Source: Kosakonia oryziphila (lineage in GTDB: Bacteria > Pseudomonadota > Gammaproteobacteria > Enterobacterales > Enterobacteriaceae). From it: DNA of 45,553 bases. The notes beneath the pieces were generated by a model, which was not told the DNA's origin, ran no database searches, and worked only from the letters and a program-made list of their open reading frames with translations. Shown piece by piece: positions 15,712 through 23,921 of this stretch. Each line of letters starts with the position of its first letter. Position 1 is the first letter of the stretch. Made by a program: the position numbers and the translations under genes. The stretch is taken from positions 1 to 45,553 of the forward strand of contig NZ_FMBC01000039.1 of NCBI RefSeq assembly GCF_900094795.1. Direction: 5' to 3'.

Positions 15712-15748
15712 TTTTAGCCGCCGCTCTCCGGCGGCTAAATATTTATTT
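15712..15748 (+). terminator. Rho-independent terminator of the oxidoreductase gene
   Basis: TTTAGCCGCC and GGCGGCTAAA form a perfect 10-bp stem around a 7-base loop, directly after the stop codon, followed by a T-rich stretch. Confidence 0.85.
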
Positions 15749-15838
15749 CAGTATTGATGGTGTTGATTTAACAGAACGCTGCGTAATAAACGGGGACGAA
15801 TAATTATTCCACCAGCTCCACTGCGAAATTTTTCAGGC

Positions 15839-15990
15839 AAAAAAAACCGAACATGACTGTTCGGCAACATATTTCAAGCGCGTTAGTACTAGCAGATCTC
15901 ATTATTGTCCGCACGTTTTACTCTCAGTCAGGAACAAAACGCTTAACAATCTGTGCCTTTTTTATGGGTGAATATCATTATTAGCAAAAT
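15839..15990 (-). ncRNA. Candidate small RNA with its own terminator
   Basis: On the minus strand, CCGAACA-GTCA-TGTTCGG (15864-15847) is followed by eight Ts (15846-15839), a textbook terminator. No coding frame leads to it on that strand: the sequence between it and the porin start at 16190 is AT-rich and non-coding. A transcript of roughly 100-150 nt divergent from the porin gene could end here. The start and promoter are not identified. The remaining 15749-16189 shows no other structure. Confidence 0.3.
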
Positions 15991-16189
15991 GAGCTTTTTT
16001 GCCTTAAAACGATAAAAATTACCGCCAGACATGTATTTAGACAAATATAAAGAAAAGAAACCAGGCGTTACGTTTATATACATTTAAATAAATTAAGCGC
16101 ACAAATCCATAATTTTTAAAACAGAACTGTCATATTCGCAAATTATTATGCCCGCGCTAATAGTGAGTAGCATTCCCGAGGAAAAATAA

Positions 16190-17335
16190 ATGAATATTAA
16201 ATTAAAAATGCTGACAGCCTCGATCGGTGCAGCAGTGGCAATGATGTCTTTCGCAGCACAAGCAGAAATTACTCTGCTGAAACAGGATCCACAGGCTGGC
16301 GACCCGCTGAGCCGACTGAACTTTACCGTCGGTGGCTCGATCCGCCCGCAGTTCGACAACGCCATGGGCAACAGTGACAAAGGCTCGTACAAACGTAACG
16401 GCTATGATGGCGGTACCCGTTTTCGTTTCGCCTCCGACTACTATCTGTTTGATGATATTAGCTGGATTAACTATTACGAACTCGGCGTGAACATTCCGGC
16501 GCTTTTTGACTGGGATAATCACTATGCCACAGGCACACGGAATACGACCCGCCGTATGCTCTACACCGGACTGAAAAGCAAAACCTGGGGTACGCTCACC
16601 TACGGTCAGCAGAACAGTATCTATTACGATGTCGTGGGTGTGAAAACCGATGTCTGGGATTACGACATGAAGGCCCAGGCACCGGGCAATGGTATCAACG
16701 GCGACTACGATGGCTCTTATCGCTCACGTAATATGCTCAAATATAAGAAGACCGTTGGCGACGTGGATATTTATGCTGCTTATCTGTTCGATGATTCAGA
16801 CTATCTGCCAGGCAACGGCACGCGTTACAAACGTAGAGGCGGCGGTTCGCTGGGTGTCGATTATCATCTGACCGACACCCTGACATGGGGTACGGCGTGG
16901 AACTACACCCGTGCGGAAATGCGCCTGCCATCAACGGACGACAGCAAAACCTACGATCAGAATATCCTCGGTACCGCATTGAGCTGGACGCCGGATAACT
17001 GGACCTTCTCCTTTGGCGGCGGCTGGTACCAGAACTTCCTGCTGACCAAAAAATCCGACGTGCAAAACTACTTCGCGGGCGATGCGTGGGGGATTGAATA
17101 CTTTGCCGGTTATAAAATCCCGGTTGGCCAGTACGCGCTTAAATATATTCAGCCGTACGTAATGGGCGACCGTCTGCAATATACCACTGGCCGCGACTAT
17201 CAACGTATTGATAACGGCGTCGGTGTGACTTTCCAACTGGATTATGGTTTCCGTGTCGATTATGAACACGTGTTTACCTCCAGCACCGACAACCTGAGCG
17301 ATATGAATATCGTGCGTCTGCGCTACGACTTTTGA
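16190..17335 (+). CDS. Outer-membrane general porin
   Basis: A 381-residue beta-barrel porin. A signal peptide ends at about residue 25 (MSFAAQA, then EITLLKQ). The rest alternates polar and aromatic residues as in 16-stranded porins, and the final residues RLRYDF end in the Phe required for BAM-dependent assembly. The GAGGAAAAATAA leader gives a good ribosome site. The spacious AT-rich upstream region suggests complex control. It is related to Gram-negative general porins rather than to KdgM or the chitoporin ChiP. It precedes the chb region, but the two are separated by the disturbed repeat interval, so a shared role in sugar uptake is only a possibility. Confidence 0.88.
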   Translation: MNIKLKMLTASIGAAVAMMSFAAQAEITLLKQDPQAGDPLSRLNFTVGGSIRPQFDNAMGNSDKGSYKRNGYDGGTRFRFASDYYLFDDISWINYYELGVNIPALFDWDNHYATGTRNTTRRMLYTGLKSKTWGTLTYGQQNSIYYDVVGVKTDVWDYDMKAQAPGNGINGDYDGSYRSRNMLKYKKTVGDVDIYAAYLFDDSDYLPGNGTRYKRRGGGSLGVDYHLTDTLTWGTAWNYTRAEMRLPSTDDSKTYDQNILGTALSWTPDNWTFSFGGGWYQNFLLTKKSDVQNYFAGDAWGIEYFAGYKIPVGQYALKYIQPYVMGDRLQYTTGRDYQRIDNGVGVTFQLDYGFRVDYEHVFTSSTDNLSDMNIVRLRYDF

Positions 17336-17341
17336 TCCTCG

Positions 17342-17367
17342 CCCCCGCGCGCCAGTGCGGGGGTTTT
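17342..17367 (+). terminator. Porin terminator
   Basis: CCCCCGC and GCGGGGG with an 8-base loop, followed by TTTT, starting 7 bases after the porin stop. Confidence 0.85.
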
Positions 17368-17430
17368 CCCCATCAACATTTTTCCGCATACAGGTGTACT
17401 CGCCTCGCGCATTGACCTCCTCTCATGTAC

Positions 17431-17617
17431 TTCCCCTGTCGCAAATTTTCCGGCCGATAATTCCTCAAACTGTGAAGGTGAATATAGCACCAGGTAAACC
17501 ACAGACAATTTTAGTAAGCAGCGCAATACCCCAGAACAGAAGCGTGCCGTATACTTGCTTCCGACACAGAAAAAAAGTCCTCCCGCTTCGCGGGACAGTT
17601 ATTGCAGGAAGCACTAA
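17431..17617. repeat. Direct repeat copy 1, about 187 bp
   Basis: Colinear with 18489-18674 at roughly 85% identity by eye. Both copies run from TTCCCCTG to GCAGGAAGC-x-CTAA and share a CCCGC-TTC-GCGGG hairpin preceded by an A-run, which on the minus strand would be a terminator-like structure. The divergence argues against a recent tandem duplication. This copy fills much of the 17336-17664 gap. Confidence 0.85.
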
Positions 17618-17633
17618 GAGCCTATCCCAGTAG
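17618..17633. repeat. Truncated end of a MITE-like repeat
   Basis: GAGCCTATCCCAGTAG matches the left end of the element at 36253-36349 and, more loosely, 19108. Only the tip is present, abutting direct repeat copy 1. Confidence 0.6.
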
Positions 17634-17664
17634 TTGGGAATTTTACTATATTTCAGACAGGGGA

Positions 17665-18141
17665 TTATTTAAACTCGAATTCATCTGTGAATTTAACTAT
17701 ATCGCCGTTTTTTTGTAGCTGATATTTGCCATCATATGTTGTGAAGATCACACCCAAATTCTTGCTATTGCTGACAGAGAAAGTCGCATCTTTATCAATA
17801 CAGTTTAGCGGTGGCGGCATATCATCAAAGCATAGTCTGTTATAACCATCAGTTTCTTTATATCCCTCACCAAATAGCCAGAAAATAATAGTAAAAGAAC
17901 CAGAGGATGATGGTTTGGGGATATTATACTTCCCTTTCAGGATAGATTTATTTTCAAGCCACCAGTTAATTTTTCCTTTATCTGTTGGCGGGAAACTCCT
18001 GACTAAAACATAGCTATGATTACCATTGTCATGAACTGCGACAATCTCCACTGGACGTAGTAATAGCCAAATCCAGTAACTAGCCAATACACAGCCAGCC
18101 AGAGTGATAAAAGCAATAATTTTATTAGTTTTTACTTTCAT
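17665..18141 (-). CDS. DUF943-family membrane-anchored protein
   Basis: A 158-residue protein with one N-terminal membrane segment (about residues 8-28) and a periplasmic domain. It carries hallmarks of DUF943: RPVEIVAVH, KGKINWWLENK, IIFWLFGEGYKE and LCFDDMPPPLNCIDKD. The start has an excellent GGAGGT site. DUF943 genes are commonly found in enterobacterial clusters with secreted toxins; their function is not established, but an immunity role is often suspected. Here it lies directly downstream of a truncated effector-like frame, consistent with that idea. AT-rich relative to neighbours. Confidence 0.85.
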   Translation of the reverse strand: MKVKTNKIIAFITLAGCVLASYWIWLLLRPVEIVAVHDNGNHSYVLVRSFPPTDKGKINWWLENKSILKGKYNIPKPSSSGSFTIIFWLFGEGYKETDGYNRLCFDDMPPPLNCIDKDATFSVSNSKNLGVIFTTYDGKYQLQKNGDIVKFTDEFEFK

Positions 18142-18180
18142 TACGACCTCCTATAATTTCCATAGTGGCTTCCATATTGG

Positions 18181-18486
18181 TCATGAATGGCCTGAAACCA
18201 AACTGATTGTAACGCCTGCGCCGTCCCATAGCAGGGCATCCAGCAGTTCACCTTTAAGATTGTCGAGGAATTGCAGCGGATCGGTGAACAACATCACAAA
18301 CGCATCCCACAGTGCTAACACTTCCTCTTTCGACGCCTGGAAGAATTTATTCAGTTCGGGGAATTTTTGCGCCAGGCGCCCGGTTATGCTGATCCACCCC
18401 GAAACCTTGTTCCAGGCATGAGCCTGTACATAAATTTGTGGAATTATTCCGTGCACAATATTCCCAAAGCGCCCGACAGCGACACT
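18181..18486 (-). pseudogene. Truncated C-terminus of an effector-like protein
   Basis: An open stretch of about 100 residues without a convincing start. A GTG at 18456 has no ribosome site, and the frame runs back to the border of direct repeat copy 2, where similarity is lost. It reads GNIVHGIIPQIYVQAHAWNK and later QASKEEVLALWDAFVMLF, ending LVSGHS. It is followed 39 bp later by the DUF943 gene on the same strand. The position and the truncated form suggest the toxin end of a type VI- or Rhs-like effector, but no toxin domain was recognised. Confidence 0.45.
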
Positions 18487-18488
18487 AT

Positions 18489-18674
18489 TTCCCCTGCCGC
18501 AAATTTTCCGGCCGCTAATTCCTCAAAATGTGAAGGTGAACATAGCGCAAGGTCAACCACAGACAATTTTAGTGAGTAGAGAAATATCCCCAGCCAGACG
18601 CGTACCGTATACTTGTTTCGTGCACGGAAAAAAATCCTCCCGCTTCGCGGGGTAGCCATTGCAGGAAGCGCTAA
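18489..18674. repeat. Direct repeat copy 2, about 186 bp
   Basis: Partner of 17431-17617. It ends 53 bp before the chbB start and so occupies the region where chb promoter elements would lie. The truncated effector frame stops at its left border. Confidence 0.85.
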
Positions 18675-18727
18675 CGCAGCCTGAATCCGATCTGGCCTAC
18701 AAAGAATCGCATTTTGAGGGACGCATG

Positions 18728-19048
18728 ATGGAAAAAAAACGTATTTATCTGTTTTGTTCAGCGGGTATGTCAACGTCGCTGCTGGTGTCTAAGATGCGTG
18801 CGCAGGCGGAAAAGTATGAAGTACCGGTCATTATTGAAGCATTTTCTGAATCACTGGCCGGGGAAAAGGGACCACAGGCGGATGTTGTATTGCTCGGCCC
18901 GCAAATTGCGTGGAAGTTAGCGGACATTCAACAGTTGCTGCCAAATAAACCAGTCGAAGTGATTGACTCGCTGCTGTACGGCAAAGTCGATGGTCTGGGC
19001 GTGCTGAAAGCGGCCGTCGCCGCCATTAAACAAGCCGCCAATAGTTAA
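18728..19048 (+). CDS. chbB: Chitobiose PTS enzyme IIB
   Basis: A 106-residue cytoplasmic phosphocarrier, nearly identical in pattern to E. coli Chb[13 protein letters not shown] carries the phosphorylated Cys near residue 10, and [20 protein letters not shown] lies near the C-terminus. The start at 18728 gives the E. coli-like N-terminus MEKKRIYLF, with GAGGG 7 bases upstream; an ATG one codon earlier is possible. It transfers phosphate to chitobiose bound by ChbC. Its phosphate donor, IIA (ChbA), is not encoded in this window. Confidence 0.96.
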   Translation: MEKKRIYLFCSAGMSTSLLVSKMRAQAEKYEVPVIIEAFSESLAGEKGPQADVVLLGPQIAWKLADIQQLLPNKPVEVIDSLLYGKVDGLGVLKAAVAAIKQAANS

Positions 19049-19102
19049 ACTCACTTATTACTGAGTTCTTTTCTCACACTGCGCCGCAATAACCTGTTGC
19101 GG
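19048..19102. repeat. Two hairpins after chbB
   Basis: AACTCA-N8-TGAGTT (19048-19067) followed by CTTTTCT resembles a weak terminator and begins within the chbB stop codon region. CCGCAA-N7-TTGCGG follows at 19084-19102. Together they could reduce read-through into chbC or protect the chbB message end. Confidence 0.5.
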
Positions 19103-19107
19103 TATTT

Positions 19108-19256
19108 AAGGGCCTGGCCCAGTAGGCGTATATTGTTGCAGCCAGTTTGGACACGGACAGCGCGCAACAACCGGAGCGTACACGCAGTACGTGAGGATGT
19201 GAGTACTGCCCAGGACCAAAATGGCAAATAAAATAGCCTAATGGGCCAGGCTCTAA
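19108..19256. repeat. MITE-like element in the chbB-chbC gap
   Basis: About 148 bp with imperfect terminal inverted repeats: GCCTGGCCCAGTAGGC at the left against GCCTAATGGGCCAGGC at the right (15 of 16 paired). No coding frame. A shorter relative is at 36253-36349 and a tip at 17618-17633. The right end finishes 12 bp before the chbC start, and the chbC ribosome site (AAGGT) directly abuts it. Confidence 0.8.
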
Positions 19257-19268
19257 AGGTATTTTTCT

Positions 19269-20627
19269 ATGAGTCATGCGATTACTTCACTTGAAAAGAT
19301 ACTTCTTCCTTTTGCGGTTAAATTAGGCAAACAGCCTCACGTTAATGCAATTAAAAATGGCTTTATTCGCTTAATGCCATTAACGCTCACGGGTGCGATG
19401 TTTGTATTAATTAATAACGTATTTTTAAGTTTTGGCGAAGGATCCTTTTTCTATTCGTTAGGTATCCGCCTAGATGCCTCCACCATTGAAACGCTCAACG
19501 GTTTAAAAGGCATTGGCGGCAACGTCTATAACGGCACGCTGGGCATTATGTCGTTAATGGCACCGTTCTTTATTGGTATGGCGCTGGCGGAAGAACGCAA
19601 GGTCGATGCGCTGGCTGCCGGATTATTATCCATTGCCGCTTTTATGACCGTCACACCTTATAGCGTCGGCGAAGCTTATGCCGTTGGCGCAAACTGGTTA
19701 GGTGGGGCGAATATTATTTCCGGGATGATTATTGGCCTGGTGGTCGCCGAATTGTTTACTTTTATTGTGCGCCGTAACTGGGTGATAACCTTGCCGGAGA
19801 GCGTGCCCGCTTCAGTGGCTCGTTCATTTTCCGCGCTGATCCCAGGCTTTATTATTCTGTCGCTGATGGGCATTGTCGCCTGGGCGCTGACGCATTTCGG
19901 CACCAACTTCCACCAACTGATTATGAATACCATCTCCACGCCGCTGGCGTCACTCGGCAGTATTGTCGGCTGGGTGTACGTGCTGTTTGTGCCGCTGCTG
20001 TGGTTCTTTGGTATTCACGGTTCGCTGGCGCTGACCGCACTGGACAGCGGCATTATGACGCCGTGGGCGCTGGAAAATATCGCTATTTATCAGCAGTACG
20101 GCTCCGTCGATGCGGCGCTGGCCGCCGGCAAAACGTTCCATGTCTGGGCCAAGCCGATGCTGGATTCGTATATCTTTCTGGGCGGTAGCGGCGCGACGCT
20201 CGGGCTGATTATCGCCATCTTCTTAGCCTCCCGGCGAGCGGACTATCGCCAGGTGGCGAAACTGGCGCTACCTTCCGGCCTGTTCCAGATTAACGAACCG
20301 ATACTGTTCGGCCTGCCGATTATCATGAACCCGGTAATGTTTATCCCGTTTATTCTGGTACAGCCGATCCTCGCCGCCATCACCCTGTTGGCCTATTACA
20401 GCGGCATTATTCCCCCCATCACCAACATCGCACCGTGGACGATGCCAACCGGGCTGGGTGCTTTCTTCAATACCAACGGCAGTATTGCCGCATTACTGCT
20501 CGCACTCTTCAACTTAGTGATTGCCACGCTGGTGTATCTGCCTTTTGTGGTGGTCGCCAACAAAGCGCAGAATGTGATTGATCAGCAAGAGAGCGAAGAA
20601 GATATCACCGCAGCGCTGAAGTTCTGA
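19269..20627 (+). CDS. chbC: Chitobiose PTS enzyme IIC
   Basis: A 452-residue inner-membrane permease of the lactose/cellobiose PTS family, close to E. coli ChbC throughout (for example [20 protein letters not shown] near the start and [20 protein letters not shown] in the substrate region). About ten hydrophobic segments. It brings in N,N'-diacetylchitobiose with concurrent phosphorylation from ChbB. The chbB-chbC gap is 220 bp here because of the inserted repeat. Confidence 0.96.
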   Translation: MSHAITSLEKILLPFAVKLGKQPHVNAIKNGFIRLMPLTLTGAMFVLINNVFLSFGEGSFFYSLGIRLDASTIETLNGLKGIGGNVYNGTLGIMSLMAPFFIGMALAEERKVDALAAGLLSIAAFMTVTPYSVGEAYAVGANWLGGANIISGMIIGLVVAELFTFIVRRNWVITLPESVPASVARSFSALIPGFIILSLMGIVAWALTHFGTNFHQLIMNTISTPLASLGSIVGWVYVLFVPLLWFFGIHGSLALTALDSGIMTPWALENIAIYQQYGSVDAALAAGKTFHVWAKPMLDSYIFLGGSGATLGLIIAIFLASRRADYRQVAKLALPSGLFQINEPILFGLPIIMNPVMFIPFILVQPILAAITLLAYYSGIIPPITNIAPWTMPTGLGAFFNTNGSIAALLLALFNLVIATLVYLPFVVVANKAQNVIDQQESEEDITAALKF

Positions 20628-20632
20628 AGCCT

Positions 20633-20677
20633 GGGCGGTGGCTTGAGGAAAGTGCGCTTATCCTTAAGGCACCGCCC
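20633..20677. repeat. Long palindrome at the missing chbA position
   Basis: GGGCGGTG (20633-20640) pairs with CACCGCCC (20670-20677), and inside it CTTGAGGA (20642-20649) pairs with TCCTTAAG (20661-20668) with one G-U pair. The only interruption is one G-G mismatch between the two stems. The loop GTGCGCTTATCC stretch recalls REP elements. It lies just after the chbC stop, exactly where chbA is found in E. coli. Confidence 0.75.
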
Positions 20678-20703
20678 GTTGTAAAACGCGTAAGGAGTTA
20701 ACA

Positions 20704-21543
20704 ATGCAGCCACAGATCAACACCCAGGGAATTAAAACGGTTCACGAGCAACAGCTCTTCAACGGTAAAAATTTCCATGTGTTTATCTACAACAAAACGG
20801 AGAGCGCAAGTGGCCTGCATCAGCATGATTACTATGAGTTTACGCTGGTTCTCACCGGCCGTTACTATCAGGTGATCAACGGAAAACGCGTGCTGCTGGA
20901 GCGCGGCGATTTTGTATTTATCCCGCTCGGCTCGCATCACCAGAGTTTTTACGCGTTCGGTGCGACGCGCATTCTGAATGTCGGCATCAGCAAGCAGTTC
21001 TTTGAACAGCACTATCTGGCGCTGCTACCCTTCTGCTTTGTCGCTTCGCAGGCCTATCGTACCAGCAATGCCTTTATGGCCTATGTCGAAACGGTCATCG
21101 CCTCGCTGAATTTCCGCGAAAACGGGCTGGATGAGTTTATCGAATCTGTCACCTTTTACGTGATTAACCGACTGCGCCACTACCGTGAAGAGCCGGTTAT
21201 TGATGACGTTCCGCAATGGCTGAAAACCACCGTTGAAACAATGCATGATAAAACGCAGTTTGGCGAAAATGCGCTGGAAAATATGATCCAGTTGGCCAGC
21301 AAATCCCAGGAGTATCTGACCCGCGCCACCCGCCGCTATTACCGCAAAACGCCGATGCAGATTATTAATGAAATCCGCATCGATTTTGCGAAAAAACAGT
21401 TGGAAATGACCAACTATTCGGTGACGGATATTGCCTGGGAGGCTGGCTACAGCAGCCCCAGCTTGTTTATTAAAACCTTTAAGAAAATGACCTCATTTAC
21501 GCCCAATAACTATCGCAAGCGATTAACGGAAATCAATCAGTAA
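20704..21543 (+). CDS. chbR: Chitobiose operon regulator, AraC family
   Basis: A 279-residue dual regulator matching E. coli ChbR in length and pattern. The N-terminal cupin ([17 protein letters not shown] near residues 39-53, [12 protein letters not shown] near 70) would sense the phosphorylated sugar. The C-terminal AraC DNA-binding domain has two helix-turn-helices (for example [21 protein letters not shown] near residue 240). GGAGTT precedes the ATG. In E. coli it represses without inducer and activates chb with CRP when the sugar is deacetylated. Confidence 0.95.
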   Translation: MQPQINTQGIKTVHEQQLFNGKNFHVFIYNKTESASGLHQHDYYEFTLVLTGRYYQVINGKRVLLERGDFVFIPLGSHHQSFYAFGATRILNVGISKQFFEQHYLALLPFCFVASQAYRTSNAFMAYVETVIASLNFRENGLDEFIESVTFYVINRLRHYREEPVIDDVPQWLKTTVETMHDKTQFGENALENMIQLASKSQEYLTRATRRYYRKTPMQIINEIRIDFAKKQLEMTNYSVTDIAWEAGYSSPSLFIKTFKKMTSFTPNNYRKRLTEINQ

Positions 21544-21602
21544 CGATGACGGGCGCTTTTCATTGCCCGCTGTCATTTATGACCGAATTCAAGGGAGGAT
21601 TT

Positions 21603-22958
21603 ATGAGCCAGAAATTAAAAGTCGTCACCATTGGCGGTGGGAGCAGCTACACCCCGGAATTACTGGAAGGTTTTATTAAGCGCTACCATGAATTACCAGT
21701 GTCTGAATTATGGCTGGTCGATGTTGAAGAGGGGCAAGAGAAGCTGGATATTATTTTTGCTCTCTGCCAACGCATGGTAAAAAAGGCGGGTGTACCGCTG
21801 AAAGTTTATAAAACGCTGAACCGCCGGGAAGCGTTGCGGGACGCGGATTTTGTCACCACGCAGCTACGCGTCGGCCAGTTGAAAGCGCGCGAACTCGATG
21901 AGCGCATTCCGCTCAGCCACGGTTATCTGGGGCAGGAGACCAACGGCGCAGGCGGTTTGTTTAAAGGGCTGCGCACCATTCCGGTGATCTTCGACATTAT
22001 TAAAGATGTGGAAGCGATTTGCCCGAACGCGTGGGTTATCAATTTCACCAACCCGGCAGGAATGGTCACCGAAGCCGTTTATCGCCATACCGGTTTTAAA
22101 CGTTTTATTGGTGTATGCAATATCCCCATCAGCATGAAAATGTTTATCCGCGACGTGCTGGGCCTTACCGACAGCGATGCGCTGGCGATCGATCTGTTTG
22201 GCCTTAACCATATGGTGTTTATCAAAGATGTGCTGGTCAACGGCACGTCGCGCTTTGCCGAACTGCTCGACGGTGTGGCTTCCGGCAGGTTGAAAGCCTC
22301 GACGGTGAAAAACATTTTCGACCTGCCGTTTAGCGAAGGGTTGATCCGCGCACTCAATCTGCTGCCCTGCTCTTACCTGCTCTATTACTTCAAGCAGAAA
22401 GAGATGCTGGCAATTGAGATGGGTGAATATTACAAAGGTGGCGTACGGGCGCAGGTGGTGCAGCAGGTTGAGAAGCAACTATTTGAGCTTTATAAAGATC
22501 CTGCCCTCAAAGACAAACCGAAGGAGCTGGAGCAGCGCGGCGGCGCATACTACTCCGATGCTGCCTGTGAAGTGATCAACGCCATCTATAACGATAAGCA
22601 GGCCGAGCACTATGTAAACATTCCACATCACGGGCACGTAAAAAATATCCCGCCGGAGTGGGCAGTCGAGATGACCTGCATTCTCGGGCGCAATGGCGCG
22701 ATGCCCCATCCGCGCGTGACGCAATTTGACGAAAAAGTGCTTGGGCTGATTCATACCATTAAAGGTTTCGAAGTGGCAGCCAGCAAGGCGGCGCTGAGCG
22801 GTGAGTTTAACGATGTGCTGTTGGCGCTCAATCTCAGCCCGCTGGTGCATTCAGATCGCGATGCGGAACTACTGGCACGTGAAATGCTGCTGGCGCATGA
22901 AAAGTGGCTACCCAATTTTGCAGAGTGCATCGGCAAACTGAAAACATCACAGTATTAA
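21603..22958 (+). CDS. chbF: 6-phospho-beta-glucosidase, GH4 family
   Basis: A 451-residue cytoplasmic hydrolase that splits phosphorylated chitobiose after ChbG deacetylation; the family uses NAD+ and a divalent metal. The N-terminal nucleotide motif TIGGGSSYTPELLEG is clear, and VINFTNPAGMVTEA and GVCNIPISMK are GH4 signatures; the latter holds the metal-binding Cys. The start at 21603 is set by GGGAGGA, rather than the ATG at 21546. It lies 59 bp after chbR and 9 bp before chbG. Confidence 0.96.
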   Translation: MSQKLKVVTIGGGSSYTPELLEGFIKRYHELPVSELWLVDVEEGQEKLDIIFALCQRMVKKAGVPLKVYKTLNRREALRDADFVTTQLRVGQLKARELDERIPLSHGYLGQETNGAGGLFKGLRTIPVIFDIIKDVEAICPNAWVINFTNPAGMVTEAVYRHTGFKRFIGVCNIPISMKMFIRDVLGLTDSDALAIDLFGLNHMVFIKDVLVNGTSRFAELLDGVASGRLKASTVKNIFDLPFSEGLIRALNLLPCSYLLYYFKQKEMLAIEMGEYYKGGVRAQVVQQVEKQLFELYKDPALKDKPKELEQRGGAYYSDAACEVINAIYNDKQAEHYVNIPHHGHVKNIPPEWAVEMTCILGRNGAMPHPRVTQFDEKVLGLIHTIKGFEVAASKAALSGEFNDVLLALNLSPLVHSDRDAELLAREMLLAHEKWLPNFAECIGKLKTSQY

Positions 22959-22967
22959 GGGACGGCT

Positions 22968-23729
22968 ATGGAACGCTTATTGATTGTTAACGCGGATGAT
23001 TTTGGTCTCAGCAAAGGACAAAACTACGGCATTGTCGAAAGCTTTCGTCACGGTGTAGTGACATCCACTACCGCCCTGGTCAACGCCGCAGCAATTGAGC
23101 ATGCGGCGCAACTGAGCCGTGAATTGCCGACGCTTGCGGTAGGTATGCACTTTGTACTGACGTTGGGCCAGCCTTTAACGCCAATGCCCGGCCTTGCCCG
23201 ACAGGGCGAATTGGGGAAATGGATCTGGCAGATGGCCGAAGCCGATACGCTACCGCACGCAGAAATCGCCGAAGAACTTGAGAGCCAGTACCAGCGCTTT
23301 GTCGCGCTTTTTGGCCGCGAACCGACGCATCTGGACAGCCATCATCATGTGCATATGATCCCGCAGATCTTCCCAATTGTGGCGCAGTTTGCCGCTGCGC
23401 ATGGGCTGCCGCTGCGCCTCGATCGCCCGGCGTTATCACTGTTCAGTGATTTATCGGCCAGGCTTCATAGTACAGCGGGTTTCAGCAGTGGCTTTTATGG
23501 CGAGTCGATTTCTGACGCGCTCTTTTTGCAGGAGCTGGATGCCTCGGCAGCACGCGGAGAGGATTCGCTGGAGATAATGTGCCATCCGTCGTTTGTCGAT
23601 AACATCATCCGTCAGAGCAGCTATTGCTTTCCGCGTTTAACCGAACTGGAGGTGCTGACCTCGCTATCGCTGAAATATGCCATTGCCGAACGCGGCTACC
23701 GGCTCGGCAACTTTCGCGATCTGGCATAA
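22968..23729 (+). CDS. chbG: Chitooligosaccharide deacetylase (YdjC family)
   Basis: A 253-residue carbohydrate deacetylase that removes one acetyl group from phosphorylated chitobiose, needed both for induction through ChbR and for cleavage by Chb[13 protein letters not shown] near residue 9 holds the catalytic and metal Asp residues, and [13 protein letters not shown] near residue 122 supplies the metal histidines. Last gene of the operon; followed by a strong terminator. Confidence 0.95.
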   Translation: MERLLIVNADDFGLSKGQNYGIVESFRHGVVTSTTALVNAAAIEHAAQLSRELPTLAVGMHFVLTLGQPLTPMPGLARQGELGKWIWQMAEADTLPHAEIAEELESQYQRFVALFGREPTHLDSHHHVHMIPQIFPIVAQFAAAHGLPLRLDRPALSLFSDLSARLHSTAGFSSGFYGESISDALFLQELDASAARGEDSLEIMCHPSFVDNIIRQSSYCFPRLTELEVLTSLSLKYAIAERGYRLGNFRDLA

Positions 23730-23736
23730 CGCCCTT

Positions 23737-23761
23737 TGCGGCGCGCGCTGCGCCGCATTTT
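23737..23761 (+). terminator. chb operon terminator
   Basis: TGCGGCGC and GCGCCGCA with a 5-base loop, followed by TTTT, 8 bases after the chbG stop. Confidence 0.85.
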
Positions 23762-23776
23762 CCCGCGTATTGCTGG

Positions 23777-23808
23777 CGCTTGCATGCCGCACCCACGGCA
23801 TGCAAGCG
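23777..23808. repeat. Perfect 13-bp stem between chb and efflux operons
   Basis: CGCTTGCATGCCG and its exact complement around the loop CACCCA. No T-run on either strand, so it may be a transcript-end stabiliser or a repeat-family member rather than a terminator. Confidence 0.65.
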
Positions 23809-23893
23809 TATCTGTCTGTAAGCAAATATCCTTTATATCTTCACTTTTCCTCGTATATTTTTTTGCCTTCGTTTTGCTATCCTCCAGAATGAG

Positions 23894-23907
23894 AATGAAC
23901 GTTCATT
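23894..23907. promoter_or_regulatory. Likely TetR operator of the efflux operon
   Basis: AATGAACGTTCATT is a perfect 14-bp palindrome, 14 bp upstream of the adaptor gene start and just before its GAGG ribosome site. The motif resembles TetR-type operators in RND efflux systems. The regulator encoded at 29728 is the best candidate to bind it. Confidence 0.65.
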
Positions 23908-23921
23908 ACCGAGGTTTGCAA

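Noticed and set aside
17380-18660. CRISPR-like or tandem array from the repeated blocks
   Set aside because: There are only two copies, each about 186 bp and about 1 kb apart, which is not a CRISPR pattern.
21864-22478. Long frame antisense to chbF
   Set aside because: chbF is an unmistakable GH4 gene; the antisense frame follows its codon bias only.
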